DNA of 44,028 nt from an uncultured Mediterraneibacter sp. (GCA_944376695.1 CALWDM010000018.1:1-44028); one strand, 5' to 3'. Shown: positions 15,968 to 24,554, counted from the stretch's first letter. Notes: a model not told the origin generated them from the letters alone. Numbers and translations are program-made.

Positions 15968-16363
15968 TTATGACTTTTTAATGCAGTCACTGCATTCACC
16001 GTAAAACAACGTGGAACTGGAGGTGATGATACCGTCGAACTTTTCCGCTGCGAGGCGGTTTACCTCTTCGATACTGTGCATGTCCAGATCCAGATCCAGT
16101 AACCGTCCGCACTTTGTACACAAAAAGTGATTGTGCGGTTCGATCCTTCCGTCAAACCTGTCCGCGCCATCCGGCGTAGAGATCTTTATCGCTTCCCCGA
16201 TGTCGGTGAGAAGATTCAGATTTCTGTATACAGTGCCCAGACTGATATTTGGGAAATCTTTCTTCACATGCATATAAACCGTGTCAGCGGTAGGATGCTC
16301 TTTGGTTGTCATAAGGTAATGTTTGATGGATTCTCGTTGTCTACTGTATTTCAAAGCTGCCAA
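15968..16363 (-). CDS. perR: Fur-family peroxide regulator (PerR-like)
   Basis: A winged-helix metalloregulator of about 131 residues. An N-terminal DNA-binding domain ([37 protein letters not shown]) is followed by a dimerisation domain. Candidate metal ligands are the Asp of DRFDG and the PHNHF histidines, and there is a structural zinc site of CTKC plus CSDC. Its place upstream of two rubrerythrins supports a PerR role rather than iron-responsive Fur. I prefer a TTG start at 16363, which sits about seven bases after AAAGGGGG. The upstream ATG at 16381 has no ribosome binding site and would place that Shine-Dalgarno inside the gene. Confidence 0.88.
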   Translation of the reverse strand: MAALKYSRQRESIKHYLMTTKEHPTADTVYMHVKKDFPNISLGTVYRNLNLLTDIGEAIKISTPDGADRFDGRIEPHNHFLCTKCGRLLDLDLDMHSIEEVNRLAAEKFDGIITSSSTLFYGECSDCIKKS

Positions 16364-16403
16364 TGGGAATCCCCCTTTCATTTCTAAATGAGAACCGATA
16401 TCA

Positions 16404-16463
16404 AAATAATAACAATAACGATTACTGTAATTAGAATATAATACACTTTTTTTATTTTGTCAA
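16404..16463 (-). promoter_or_regulatory. perR promoter with candidate Fur/PerR-type operator
   Basis: On the minus strand TTGACA (16458-16463), a 17-bp spacer and TATATT (16435-16440) form a near-consensus promoter. Just downstream, about 16406-16430, is an AT-rich imperfect palindrome (plus-strand core TAATAACAATAACGATTA) resembling Fur/PerR boxes, placed to block transcription. This suggests autoregulation. The operator half is weaker evidence than the promoter. The rest of the gap up to 16660 is AT-rich and shows nothing else I recognise. Confidence 0.6.
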
Positions 16464-16664
16464 TGATTATTTGTAATTTTTTATTATTCCTGTTTTCGAT
16501 GCAGAGAACCATGCTTTAATTTATAATATGAAGATACAGGAACTGCGCATATTTTCGCTATTATGTTACAAAATAATTAACGAATGTATGTAACAGAAAA
16601 TAAGAATACAGTATTTATCCGCTATATATGTCGGCAAATGTCAACGAGAAGCCGGGAAAATAAG

Positions 16665-16693
16665 TTGACAATGCAGGATTCTATTGATATAAT
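16665..16693 (+). promoter_or_regulatory. Consensus sigma-A promoter of the NlpC/P60 gene
   Basis: TTGACA (16665-16670), exactly 17 bp and TATAAT (16688-16693): a perfect match to consensus, suggesting strong constitutive expression. The leader is about 75 nt. Confidence 0.9.
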
Positions 16694-16774
16694 GCTGATG
16701 TAACAAATTTAATAATTATGTAACATTTAGAACTTCCTACGAAAGATAAAGACATGAAATAGAGGAGGTTTTAT

Positions 16775-17872
16775 ATGGATAAGACACACATTGGGCAAAA
16801 GGTGATCTTTTCTGCCGTAGCAGGAATGATCCTGATCCCGGGGAGGGCGCTTGATGTTTCGGCTGCCGGGAAAACGGAAGAACAGCCGTTTGTGCATGCG
16901 TCAGGGATCGAATCGGTACTGGAGAAGTGCTATGAAACAGAGGTGAAAGATAACATTGATCTCTATCTGGTGCCAACAGAAGAGGGAGAGTATTTGAATA
17001 TGGCATTTTCTGATACAGAAGATTATACCTGTATCAGGAGCGCCCCGGACGAAAACAGCGGCTGGATCGGGAAACTGTATCAGGATTCGGCGGCCCAGGT
17101 GCTGGAATACCTGGACGGGTGGACGAAGATCAGATCAGGGTCAGCAGAGGGATATGTGCCGTCGGATTCCCTGATCACAGGCGAAGAGGCTTCTCTGCGT
17201 GCGGAAGAGTTTGAGGATCATACGGTCACGGTCACGGCATACGTCCTTAATGTCAGAGCCGGGCAGGGGACCGGAGCGGATATCCTGACGCAGATCAGAC
17301 TCGGAGAGACATACGAAGTATCAGGAGAACCGGTGGACGGCTGGTATCCGGTCAGAGTCGGAGAGATCGACGGCTGGGTGTCGGGAGACTATGTGACTGA
17401 AGCGACTTCTTACTCCTATGGGGAGACGAAGGAGGAGGAAGAAGCAAGACTGGAGAGGGAAGCGCGCGCAGCGGAGGACAGCAGGGCGGCAGAGACAGGC
17501 GCCGGGGCAGAAGCCATGCCGGGCGGAAGCGTTACAGGACAGGCAGTGATCGACTATGCATGTCAGTTTATCGGAAATCCGTACGTATGGGGCGGGACAA
17601 GCCTGACCGACGGAGCGGACTGTTCCGGATTCGTGCAGTCCGTTTATGCTCATTTCGGCGTGAGTCTGCCGAGGACCACCTATGAGATGGAAAACTCAGG
17701 ATATGCTGTGAGCTATGGGGAGGCGCTTCCCGGAGACCTGATCCTCTATGACGGCCATGTGGGGCTGTATATGGGGGACGGCACGATCGTCAACGCCATG
17801 AACGAAGCGGACGGCATCGGAATATGCAGCGCCACATATGCAAACATCATTGCCGTAAGACGGGTCTTGTAA
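16775..17872 (+). CDS. Secreted SH3/NlpC-P60 peptidoglycan endopeptidase
   Basis: A 365-residue exported cell-wall hydrolase. It has a signal peptide (about residues 1-31) and two bacterial SH3-like domains (about 85-135 and 145-205, the second with VLNVRAGQGTGADIL). A charged Glu/Ala/Arg linker is followed by an NlpC/P60 domain (about 250-365). The catalytic Cys is in GADCSGFVQ and the His in GHVGLYMG. Such enzymes cleave D-gamma-glutamyl-diaminopimelate bonds in stem peptides. It is a monocistronic unit with a consensus promoter and a strong terminator, which fits a housekeeping autolysin. GGAGG precedes the start. Confidence 0.93.
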   Translation: MDKTHIGQKVIFSAVAGMILIPGRALDVSAAGKTEEQPFVHASGIESVLEKCYETEVKDNIDLYLVPTEEGEYLNMAFSDTEDYTCIRSAPDENSGWIGKLYQDSAAQVLEYLDGWTKIRSGSAEGYVPSDSLITGEEASLRAEEFEDHTVTVTAYVLNVRAGQGTGADILTQIRLGETYEVSGEPVDGWYPVRVGEIDGWVSGDYVTEATSYSYGETKEEEEARLEREARAAEDSRAAETGAGAEAMPGGSVTGQAVIDYACQFIGNPYVWGGTSLTDGADCSGFVQSVYAHFGVSLPRTTYEMENSGYAVSYGEALPGDLILYDGHVGLYMGDGTIVNAMNEADGIGICSATYANIIAVRRVL

Positions 17873-17898
17873 GAAGCTGGAAACAAATGGAAAAACGG

Positions 17899-17933
17899 GC
17901 TGTACTTCAGATGAAAAGTACAGCTCCTTTTTT
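17899..17933 (+). terminator. Intrinsic terminator of the NlpC/P60 gene
   Basis: GCTGTACTT (17899-17907) pairs with AAGTACAGC (17916-17924), followed by TCC and six T residues (17928-17933). Confidence 0.9.
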
Positions 17934-18023
17934 CGACATAAACAGCGTATAAATAAGCAAAGTGCACAAAAATGTTTTTATTTGTAAAAAAGAGTCGAAA
18001 TTACGGGAAAGGAAGTTTTCAAC

Positions 18024-18095
18024 TTATCCACATCTGAACCCGTGTAAAACGTGGAAAAAGCAAGGATTTCCACAAAGTTATCCACATTATCCACA
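18024..18095 (+). promoter_or_regulatory. Cluster of three perfect DnaA boxes
   Basis: TTATCCACA occurs at 18024-18032, 18078-18086 and 18087-18095, the last two directly adjacent. A near match ATTTCCACA lies at 18066-18074. They sit in a 470-bp AT-rich gap (17934-18409) with no gene. There is no dnaA, dnaN or rpmH nearby, so this is more likely a DnaA-binding regulatory or titration cluster than the replication origin. No other gene or RNA was recognised in the gap apart from the promoter at 18340-18368. Confidence 0.75.
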
Positions 18096-18339
18096 TAAAA
18101 ACATGTGTTTTTGGTGAATTACTCAGAAGTAAAAAAAGAACGGACGTTTTGGTGAGTTGTCATGAAAATGTAAAATTGTCGGAAAAAATCGGATTCATTA
18201 TTGACTTTTGAGTATTCAAAAAACAACTATATGGGTACAGACAATTCTGAAAATTCAAAAATATACTGCGCGGTTATCCTCCGCATGAAAGGAGAGCTAT
18301 CCCGGAAAAGTTATCCCCCGCATAAAAGAAAAAACGTTG

Positions 18340-18368
18340 TTGATAATTTATCCGGCAGGGCTTATAAT
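18340..18368 (+). promoter_or_regulatory. Sigma-A promoter of the DUF1858 gene
   Basis: TTGATA (18340-18345), a 17-bp spacer and TATAAT (18363-18368), about 40 bp before the start codon at 18410. Confidence 0.8.
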
Positions 18369-18409
18369 AAAAGCCACTGAAAATTATTATTAAAAAGGAG
18401 GAAACAGAA

Positions 18410-18619
18410 ATGGCTCAGATTTCTAAAGATACAAAAATCGGAGAACTGCTCAACATTTATCCGGAGTCTGCATCGATCCTGATGGAGATCGGAATGCACT
18501 GCCTCGGTTGCCCGGCTTCTCAGATGGAGACACTCGAGGAGGCGGCAATGGTACATGGTATCGACAGCGCTCTTCTGGTTGAAAAAATCAACGCGGCCAT
18601 GGCGGCGGCAGGGAACTGA
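18410..18619 (+). CDS. DUF1858 small redox-disulfide protein
   Basis: A 69-residue protein matching the DUF1858 family, also described as the hybrid-cluster-protein-associated redox disulfide domain. The fold signature is visible: an N-terminal [11 protein letters not shown] strand-helix, then [20 protein letters not shown] with the conserved CxxC (Cys-Leu-Gly-Cys), then a C-terminal helix with KINAAM. The precise function is unknown; a role in thiol or metal-cluster redox chemistry is inferred. It is transcribed alone, with AAGGAGG before the ATG and a terminator after it. Confidence 0.9.
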   Translation: MAQISKDTKIGELLNIYPESASILMEIGMHCLGCPASQMETLEEAAMVHGIDSALLVEKINAAMAAAGN

Positions 18620-18660
18620 TATCAGAGAGAGTATAAAAGACAGACAGTATAGAGCATAAG

Positions 18661-18706
18661 AAATCCCCCGGCGGTCTGACTGCGAGTCAGGCTGTCCGGG
18701 GGATTT
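18661..18706. terminator. Bidirectional terminator between DUF1858 and mecA
   Basis: AAATCCCCCGG (18661-18671) pairs perfectly with CCGGGGGATTT (18696-18706), with an inner CTGAC/GTCAG stem. It separates convergent genes. Confidence 0.8.
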
Positions 18707-18720
18707 CTGATATCCGGATT

Positions 18721-19437
18721 TTATAATGCGGATAACTTTTGTACGGCGTCTGCTGAAATGACAGTGTCACAGTGCTCTTCCAGAAAGGCAAGGACAGATG
18801 GCTCTGCCTTTTCGGGTGAACTGTATTCGGAAAGCATGTTGCAAATCTTGTTAAATTCGTTAGAGGAATGATCCGACGGCGCCAGGGCCAGTATATATAT
18901 TCCTGTGCTTTCGTCTTTGTATAATGTATTGGCGCCTCTGTATACCGAAGCGAGCAGGCGGGACGCCCGAATCACGCTGTCAAGTGTTTCGAAAGAAAAG
19001 AGGCGTACTGTGAATGCGGGGGCGCTGGTTTCCGGCTCAGAAGAGGGAGCGCCGGCAGCCGCTTCCTTTACCCTGTTAAGGAGGCTGAGGAATTCATCCG
19101 CACCCTGAAGCTTTTCAAGAGCCTCCAGATTCAGAGGATCTGTGTCGCCGGACGGCGTGAATTTGGAAAAACGCGTATCCAGTTCTTCCGGATCTTCGAC
19201 CTTTGTGATAATGAGTACGATCGAATCCGCAGAAGAGGGGATCGCCTCTATCATCAGGGGGATGTTCTCCGCTTCAAATCCAAAATCAAAGGATGCCTGC
19301 TGCATCATATCGCGAAATAAAGATTTTGCCTTCTCTGTTCCATATGCCAGCTCGCTCAGTTTCAGATGACGGGCTGCAAGATCAGCATGTGTCAGCGTAC
19401 AACGAATCTGATTTTCATTGAGTTTCTCAATCTTCAT
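18721..19437 (-). CDS. mecA: Adaptor protein MecA
   Basis: A 238-residue ClpC adaptor. The N-terminal substrate-binding domain begins MKIEKLNENQIRCTLTHADL and includes FDFGFEAENIPLMIEAIP. A variable acidic/serine linker (about residues 85-140) precedes the C-terminal ClpC-binding domain (FSFETLDSVIRASRLL, SLYKDESTGIYILAL-type segment, CNMLSEYSSP). In Bacillus MecA delivers proteins such as ComK to ClpCP for degradation. Length and two-domain organisation are normal. It is transcribed away from the next gene, with a GGATGTG ribosome binding region upstream. Confidence 0.9.
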   Translation of the reverse strand: MKIEKLNENQIRCTLTHADLAARHLKLSELAYGTEKAKSLFRDMMQQASFDFGFEAENIPLMIEAIPSSADSIVLIITKVEDPEELDTRFSKFTPSGDTDPLNLEALEKLQGADEFLSLLNRVKEAAAGAPSSEPETSAPAFTVRLFSFETLDSVIRASRLLASVYRGANTLYKDESTGIYILALAPSDHSSNEFNKICNMLSEYSSPEKAEPSVLAFLEEHCDTVISADAVQKLSAL

Positions 19438-19597
19438 ACAATCACATCCTTATACTATATAAGATAATATGCGCACAAAATAAATTTGGATACATATTCT
19501 CAACATTAGTATAAACAAAAATCAATGCGATGTAAAGACAAAATTCCAGACACACAGGTTATCAACGAATTCACATAAGTTATAAACAAAAAACACA

Positions 19598-19626
19598 TTG
19601 ATATCCGGAGAACGCAGTTCTATAAT
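19598..19626 (+). promoter_or_regulatory. Sigma-A promoter upstream of the small unknown gene
   Basis: TTGATA (19598-19603), 17 bp and TATAAT (19621-19626). It shares the TTGATA-17-TATAAT form with the DUF1858 promoter. If translation starts at 19826, the transcript has a leader of about 190 nt. Confidence 0.75.
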
Positions 19627-19825
19627 GGCACTTACAAAAGATGGTATCCCTGATAAGTAAATACAGTACGAAAGGAGAGAAGCAGAGGAAATGAGAAGCC
19701 GCTGCGGATCAGACTGTCTTTTGTCCCGCCGCCGGACCGAGAGTATGTCACGGGTACTTCCTTATAACGATGCAGGCGGGGTACACTATTTATCACGATC
19801 CGCGGAGGAAAGGAGTATACGCAGG

Positions 19826-20065
19826 ATGAAAATGGATGAAACAGTTTATAGGGATATGTTTGCGGAGCTGGAGGGATATGAAAAGAGAGGCATTGATATC
19901 TCGCTTGACGGATATCATGCCAGCGCGCTCCAGATCGTAACTGCCCATATGATGAAAGAGGAAGGCACATATATGCGCGATTATGACATTGACCGCGAGG
20001 GATGCATCGAAGCGCTCAGGTTTACTGATATCAATGAACGCAGCCGGGCAGAGAATACCCCTTGA
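19826..20065 (+). CDS. Small hypothetical acidic protein
   Basis: A 79-residue cytoplasmic protein of unknown family, charged and mostly helical in appearance, with the segment GYEKRGIDISLDGYHASALQ in the middle. I chose ATG 19826 (AAAGGAG ten bases upstream; ATG 19832 is an alternative). The frame is open from ATG 19691, also behind AAAGGAG, but the additional 45 residues are Arg/Ser-rich and less protein-like, so 19691-19825 may instead be untranslated leader. The gene is divergent from mecA, which may hint at a linked role, but no function can be assigned. Confidence 0.6.
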   Translation: MKMDETVYRDMFAELEGYEKRGIDISLDGYHASALQIVTAHMMKEEGTYMRDYDIDREGCIEALRFTDINERSRAENTP

Positions 20066-20134
20066 AGCCGGACGGGCTGTTACATATGTAGTTTTCGCAG
20101 CTGTTTAAAAACTTCCGAAACAGGCAAATTATTA

Positions 20135-20162
20135 ATGACGTATGATGAAAATATGTTATAAT
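20135..20162 (+). promoter_or_regulatory. Probable promoter of the GH18 gene
   Basis: ATGACG (20135-20140), a 16-bp spacer and TATAAT (20157-20162). It overlaps the upstream in-frame ATG at 20161, which is therefore not the start. Confidence 0.5.
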
Positions 20163-20184
20163 GATTCCTGATAGGAGGTGCGGC

Positions 20185-22125
20185 ATGGACGAAAGAGGAA
20201 GAAAGGGCATGTCTCCGGGCCGGACCGGCACAGGCGACGCGCGAAGGAGACCCCCTGGAGGAAACGATCGGAGACCGGAGCGCAGCGCCCCCGGACCGAA
20301 CGGGCGGACGCGGAGACGGAGCAGCAGAGCGAGGAGAAGGCGGCGGAATGCAGTCATAAGGTGGCTGATTTTTATTATACTGATTATAGCGGCCGCCGGG
20401 GGTTTCGTATTCTGGAAAAAATACGGCCCATCAAATGAGAGAGCTGATCTGAACGAATATTATGAGCTGGAAGCGAAAGACGACGTTGCTGTGGTAATCA
20501 ATAATAACGTGGTCAGAAGTGAGCCGCCGTCAGCAGAGGAGGGCGCTTCTGAGACGCCGGCGCCGGGAAAGATCATCGACGGACAGTATTATATCGAATA
20601 CTCTGTTGTCCGGGACCGGATCAATAAGCGGTTCTACTGGGATCCGAATGAGAATGTCCTGCTGTACACCCTGCCGGGGGGCAGCGTTTCGGTAGAAGTC
20701 GGCAGCAAAGAATACACAGATATAACAGAGCGAAAGAGCGAAGAGTATGTGATCCTGAAGACAGAAGGCAGGACAGCATATATTGCGCTTCCATTTATCC
20801 AGACGTATACAAATATGGAGTACGCTGTTTATGATGAGCCTGTGCAAAGGGCAGTCATCACATGCAGCTGGGGCGAGACTCAGACCGCCAGTATTAAGCG
20901 CGACACGCAGGTGAGATATCAGGGCGGGGTAAAGAGCCCGATCCTGACGGATGTGAAAAAATCAGACAAAGTGACCGTGCTGGAGGACGAAGATGACTGG
21001 ATGAAGGTCGGGACAGAGGACGGATTTGTCGGGTATGTCCGGACGGGAGACCTCAGGGATATCGCGGTGGAGACGATATCCAGAGAGTTTGAAGAGCCGG
21101 TTTATACGAATATCACCAGAGACTATACGGTCAACATGGCATGGCACAATGTGTCCAACACAGATGCGAACGGCTATATACTTCAGACGATCGCAGGGAC
21201 GAAAGGACTTACGACGATAGCGCCTACGTGGTTCAGCCTGAGCGATACAGAAGGGAATATTGCCTCCCTCGCTGATCCTGATTACGTCAATTATGCCCAC
21301 CAGTCCAACATCGAGGTGTGGGCAGTTCTGAGGGACTTTCACGGAGGCATCAGTTCCTATGATGAAACGTATGAGGTGCTCAGCTATACCTCAAAGAGAA
21401 CGAGGGTCATCAACCAGGTGATCGCTGAAGCGCTCCAGTCCGGAGTGGATGGTATTAATCTGGATTTTGAGCTTATATCTGCGGAATGCGGAGAGCATTA
21501 TATCCAGTTTGTCCGCGAACTGTCTGTCAAGTGCAGGCAGAACGGGCTGGTTTTCTCAGTAGACAACTATGTGCCCCAGCCGTACAATGACCATTATGAT
21601 ATCGAAGAACAGGGCGTGGTTGCAGACTATGTCATGATCATGGGCTACGATGAACATACGGAGGGCTCGTACCAGGCCGGCTCTGTGGCGTCTCTCGGTT
21701 ACCTTGAGGACGGTATTGCGGAAGCGCTGAAAGCAGTGCCGGCTGAGAAGCTGGTGGCCGGCGTTCCATTCTTTACGCGCCTGTGGTTTGAAACTCCGAA
21801 GACAGAGGAGGAGCTGGCCGCGGAGGAGGGAACAGAGGCTGCGTCCTATCCCAATAACGTGACGAGCTATGCCTATGGTATGGAGGAAGCGGCAGAGATC
21901 GTGTCGTCAGCCGGTGTGCAGACAGAATGGGATGATGCGGCAAAACAAAATTACGCTCAGTGGGAGGCCGACGGCGGCGTCTATAAGATCTGGCTGGAAG
22001 ACGGGCAGTCCCTGGAGGAAAAGCTGAAAGTGATCAAAGCAAACAACCTTGCCGGCGTGGCAGAGTGGAGCCTTGGCATGGAGGATTCCAGCGTATGGGA
22101 TCTGATTCTTCAGTATGTAAACTGA
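20185..22125 (+). CDS. Membrane-anchored GH18 glycosidase with SH3 domain (SleL/YaaH-like)
   Basis: A 646-residue protein. A strongly basic, Arg/Pro-rich cytoplasmic N-terminus (about 1-58) precedes one transmembrane helix (about 60-80). A roughly 220-residue extracytoplasmic region includes an SH3-like domain (TQVRYQGGVKSPILTDVKK...GYVRTGDL, about 240-285). A GH18 catalytic domain follows (about 305-646), with the catalytic motif DGINLDFE and Glu429 as proton donor. Relatives cleave N-acetylglucosaminyl bonds in spore cortex or cell-wall peptidoglycan. The start at 20185 has AGGAGGT six bases upstream. The next gene encodes a CwlD-type amidase, which supports a cortex or cell-wall role. Confidence 0.87.
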   Translation: MDERGRKGMSPGRTGTGDARRRPPGGNDRRPERSAPGPNGRTRRRSSRARRRRRNAVIRWLIFIILIIAAAGGFVFWKKYGPSNERADLNEYYELEAKDDVAVVINNNVVRSEPPSAEEGASETPAPGKIIDGQYYIEYSVVRDRINKRFYWDPNENVLLYTLPGGSVSVEVGSKEYTDITERKSEEYVILKTEGRTAYIALPFIQTYTNMEYAVYDEPVQRAVITCSWGETQTASIKRDTQVRYQGGVKSPILTDVKKSDKVTVLEDEDDWMKVGTEDGFVGYVRTGDLRDIAVETISREFEEPVYTNITRDYTVNMAWHNVSNTDANGYILQTIAGTKGLTTIAPTWFSLSDTEGNIASLADPDYVNYAHQSNIEVWAVLRDFHGGISSYDETYEVLSYTSKRTRVINQVIAEALQSGVDGINLDFELISAECGEHYIQFVRELSVKCRQNGLVFSVDNYVPQPYNDHYDIEEQGVVADYVMIMGYDEHTEGSYQAGSVASLGYLEDGIAEALKAVPAEKLVAGVPFFTRLWFETPKTEEELAAEEGTEAASYPNNVTSYAYGMEEAAEIVSSAGVQTEWDDAAKQNYAQWEADGGVYKIWLEDGQSLEEKLKVIKANNLAGVAEWSLGMEDSSVWDLILQYVN

Positions 22126-22226
22126 GCGGAAAGCAGACAGCGGACTTTTGTTAAAATGCATATCGCATAGAAAGAGACATCCTCTTTTTGCATATATATT
22201 GATATATGTGAAAGGGGGATGTTTTT

Positions 22227-22925
22227 ATGAGAAAGAAAGCCGGTACTTTAGCGGCGCTGGCAGCTCTTGCCGGTCTGATTTTTCTATGCCAGGCGGGGAG
22301 CGGATTTTTGAGGAAAGAACTCGGCGATGCGCAGGAGATGTCGGGGAAAGCATCGGGCAGAGAAAACCGCCTGATCATAATAGATCCCGGACATGGAGGA
22401 CTGGATGCCGGGAAGGTAGGTGTGAATGGAAAAGAAGAGAAGGAAATCAACTTAAATATTTCTTTGAAAATTCAGAAGTTATTAAAAGAACAGGGGGTCA
22501 AGGTGATAATGACCCGTACTGAAGATGAGCGTCTTGCGGATAATCAGGTGGAGGATCTGAAGGCCCGCGTGACTGTTATGAATAAAGAAAAGCCGGATCT
22601 TGCTGTCAGCATCCATCAGAACAGTTATCATGAGGAGTCGGTAAGCGGAGCGCAGGTATTTTATTATACAGATTCCGGCCAAAGCGAGCGGGCAGCGTCG
22701 GTCATTCAGGAAGCGCTCAGAGAGACGGATCCCGAAAATACAAAAAAACCAAAAGGAAACAATACATATTACATATTGAAAAAAACAGAGGCGCCTGTGG
22801 TCATCGTTGAATGCGGTTTTCTGAGCAACTATGAAGAGGCGGAAAAGCTGGCGGACGGGGAATATCAGCAGGAGCTGGCAGAGACGGTTGTTAAGGGGAT
22901 CATGGAGTATCTGGAGGGGGAGTGA
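22227..22925 (+). CDS. cwlD: N-acetylmuramoyl-L-alanine amidase, CwlD-like
   Basis: A 232-residue Amidase_3 enzyme with an N-terminal membrane or signal helix (about residues 5-27). Zinc ligands are visible in order: His in IDPGHGG, Glu in KEEKEINLN and His in SIHQNSYH. The catalytic Glu is in VIVECGFLSN. CwlD removes stem peptides from muramic acid during spore cortex synthesis, the first step to muramic-delta-lactam. The size and minimal architecture fit CwlD better than vegetative autolysins, which carry binding repeats. AAAGGGGG lies about nine bases before the ATG. A perfect CATATAT/ATATATG palindrome (22191-22208 region) precedes it. Confidence 0.85.
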   Translation: MRKKAGTLAALAALAGLIFLCQAGSGFLRKELGDAQEMSGKASGRENRLIIIDPGHGGLDAGKVGVNGKEEKEINLNISLKIQKLLKEQGVKVIMTRTEDERLADNQVEDLKARVTVMNKEKPDLAVSIHQNSYHEESVSGAQVFYYTDSGQSERAASVIQEALRETDPENTKKPKGNNTYYILKKTEAPVVIVECGFLSNYEEAEKLADGEYQQELAETVVKGIMEYLEGE

Positions 22926-23011
22926 AAAAAGGATGCAGGGCGGCGCAGAGATTCGGGGGAGATTCGGGTCGTCCCGGGGCGTATAAAAGAGTTTTTTTTT
23001 GATGGGAATAA

Positions 23012-23020
23012 TGATATAAT
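23012..23020 (+). promoter_or_regulatory. Extended -10 promoter just before the tsaC start
   Basis: TGATATAAT is an extended -10 element (TGn plus TATAAT at 23015-23020). The region 17 bp upstream is a T-run rather than a -35. Transcription would begin at about 23027, at or next to the ATG at 23028, and no Shine-Dalgarno precedes that ATG. A leaderless mRNA is suggested. Confidence 0.5.
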
Positions 23021-23027
23021 AAAATCC

Positions 23028-24554
23028 ATGGAGACTCAGATAAGAAAAACAGATAAAAACAAAATCGATCAGACGATCATACAGGAGGCCGGAGCCATAC
23101 TGAGAAAGGGCGGGCTGGTCGCCTTTCCAACAGAGACTGTCTATGGGCTCGGCGCGGACGCTCTCAGAGAGGAGGCGGCGCTAAAGACTTATGAGGCAAA
23201 GGGCCGGCCGTCGGATAACCCTCTGATCGTGCACATTGCGGAGTTTGAAGATTTAAAGAAGATCGCGGTAAATATTCCGGCGAAGACGGATATTCTGGCC
23301 GCCCATTTCTGGCCGGGACCGCTTACCATGATCTTCGAAAAAAGTGCGGCCGTACCATACGGAACGACGGGGGGACTTGATACGGTGGCAGTAAGAATGC
23401 CTTCAGACCCTGTGGCGCGGGAGCTGATCCGGGCTGCAGGCGGCTTTGTATCTGCTCCAAGCGCAAATACCTCCGGGCGTCCCAGCCCGACCACGGCGAA
23501 ACACGTGGCAGAGGATCTGGCGGGGAAGATCGACATGATTCTTGACGGAGGAGATGTGGAAATAGGGCTGGAATCCACCATACTGGATATGACAGTCACT
23601 CCGCCGATGATCCTCCGGCCCGGGGCGATAACTGCGGAGATGCTCGAAGAGCTGATCGGGGAGGTGAGCGTGGATGAGACTGTGCTGGGCGACGAGAGTG
23701 AAAAGGCGCCGAAGGCTCCGGGCATGAAATACAGGCATTACGCTCCGGAAGCAAAACTGTTTGTCGTGGAGGGGGATCTCAGAGAGGAGATCCTGGCGAT
23801 AAGGCAGCTTGCTTACGCGGCCCACAGGGAGGGGCGGCGCATCGGAGTGATCGCCACGGCCGAAACGCTTCCCTTCTATAAATATGGGGTCATAAAGAGC
23901 GTGGGAACAAGAGAAAATGAAAAAACGATCGCCCGGAGTCTGTACCGCGTGCTGCGGGAATTTGACGAAGAGGGTGTGGAGACGATTTACAGCGAGTCTT
24001 TTGCCGTGCAGGGGATGGGCAGAGCCATCATGAACCGTCTGGAAAAGGCGGCGGGGCACCTGCGGATATCCGCGGCGGCGGTGGTGAAGCGGCAGAAGTA
24101 CCGCCGTGTTACTTTTGTGAGCGGGACGGACTCGGCCAGAGCGCCCATGGCGGCGGAAATCCTCAGGCAGTATGAGCTGAAACAGGAGTATGTCGTGGAT
24201 TCCAGAGGTTTGGTCGTGCTGTTCCCCGAACCGGCGAATCAGAAGGCTGAGGCAATCATGAAGAGCGCGGGGATGACGCTGGGCGATCATGTATCGCGGC
24301 AGTTTGATGAGGAAAACCTTCAGGAAGATACGCTGATACTTACTATCGAAGAGTCTCAGAAGAATAAGCTCCTTGCGGAATACGGGATGGAATATCACAT
24401 CTATAGCCTGAACGAATTTGCCGGAGACAGCACGAAGATACCGGATCCGTATGGACAGCCGCTGACCGCATACGGGGAGTGCTTTGAAGTTCTGCGCGTG
24501 CTTGTCCGGAAGCTTGCAGAAAAATTAGATTCACTTGTGGAGGAAGAAATATGA
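23028..24554 (+). CDS. tsaC: Threonylcarbamoyl-AMP synthase fused to a low-molecular-weight phosphatase-like domain
   Basis: A 508-residue fusion. Residues 1-340 are a Sua5/YwlC-type enzyme that makes threonylcarbamoyl-AMP for t6A37 modification of ANN-decoding tRNAs. The YrdC domain ([37 protein letters not shown]) is followed by the Sua5 C-terminal domain ([10 protein letters not shown]). Residues 355-508 have a low-molecular-weight protein phosphatase fold, but the P-loop reads [12 protein letters not shown]. The nucleophile Cys of C-x5-R is Ser365, while Arg371 and the acid Asp473 (DPYG) remain. The second domain is therefore probably not a classical phosphatase. In Bacillus ywlC and the arginine phosphatase gene ywlE lie in one operon that also leads to upp, so the fusion likely arose from that neighbourhood. 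It overlaps upp by four bases. Confidence 0.9.
   Translation: METQIRKTDKNKIDQTIIQEAGAILRKGGLVAFPTETVYGLGADALREEAALKTYEAKGRPSDNPLIVHIAEFEDLKKIAVNIPAKTDILAAHFWPGPLTMIFEKSAAVPYGTTGGLDTVAVRMPSDPVARELIRAAGGFVSAPSANTSGRPSPTTAKHVAEDLAGKIDMILDGGDVEIGLESTILDMTVTPPMILRPGAITAEMLEELIGEVSVDETVLGDESEKAPKAPGMKYRHYAPEAKLFVVEGDLREEILAIRQLAYAAHREGRRIGVIATAETLPFYKYGVIKSVGTRENEKTIARSLYRVLREFDEEGVETIYSESFAVQGMGRAIMNRLEKAAGHLRISAAAVVKRQKYRRVTFVSGTDSARAPMAAEILRQYELKQEYVVDSRGLVVLFPEPANQKAEAIMKSAGMTLGDHVSRQFDEENLQEDTLILTIEESQKNKLLAEYGMEYHIYSLNEFAGDSTKIPDPYGQPLTAYGECFEVLRVLVRKLAEKLDSLVEEEI

Noticed and set aside
17934-18409. Replication origin at the DnaA box cluster
   Set aside because: Boxes are real, but dnaA, dnaN, rpmH and gyrase genes are absent from the window and the box number is low for an origin, so I report only a DnaA-binding cluster.
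23403-24398. 331-codon minus-strand open frame over the tsaC fusion
   Set aside because: Antisense shadow of a strongly recognisable coding sequence; composition is not protein-like.
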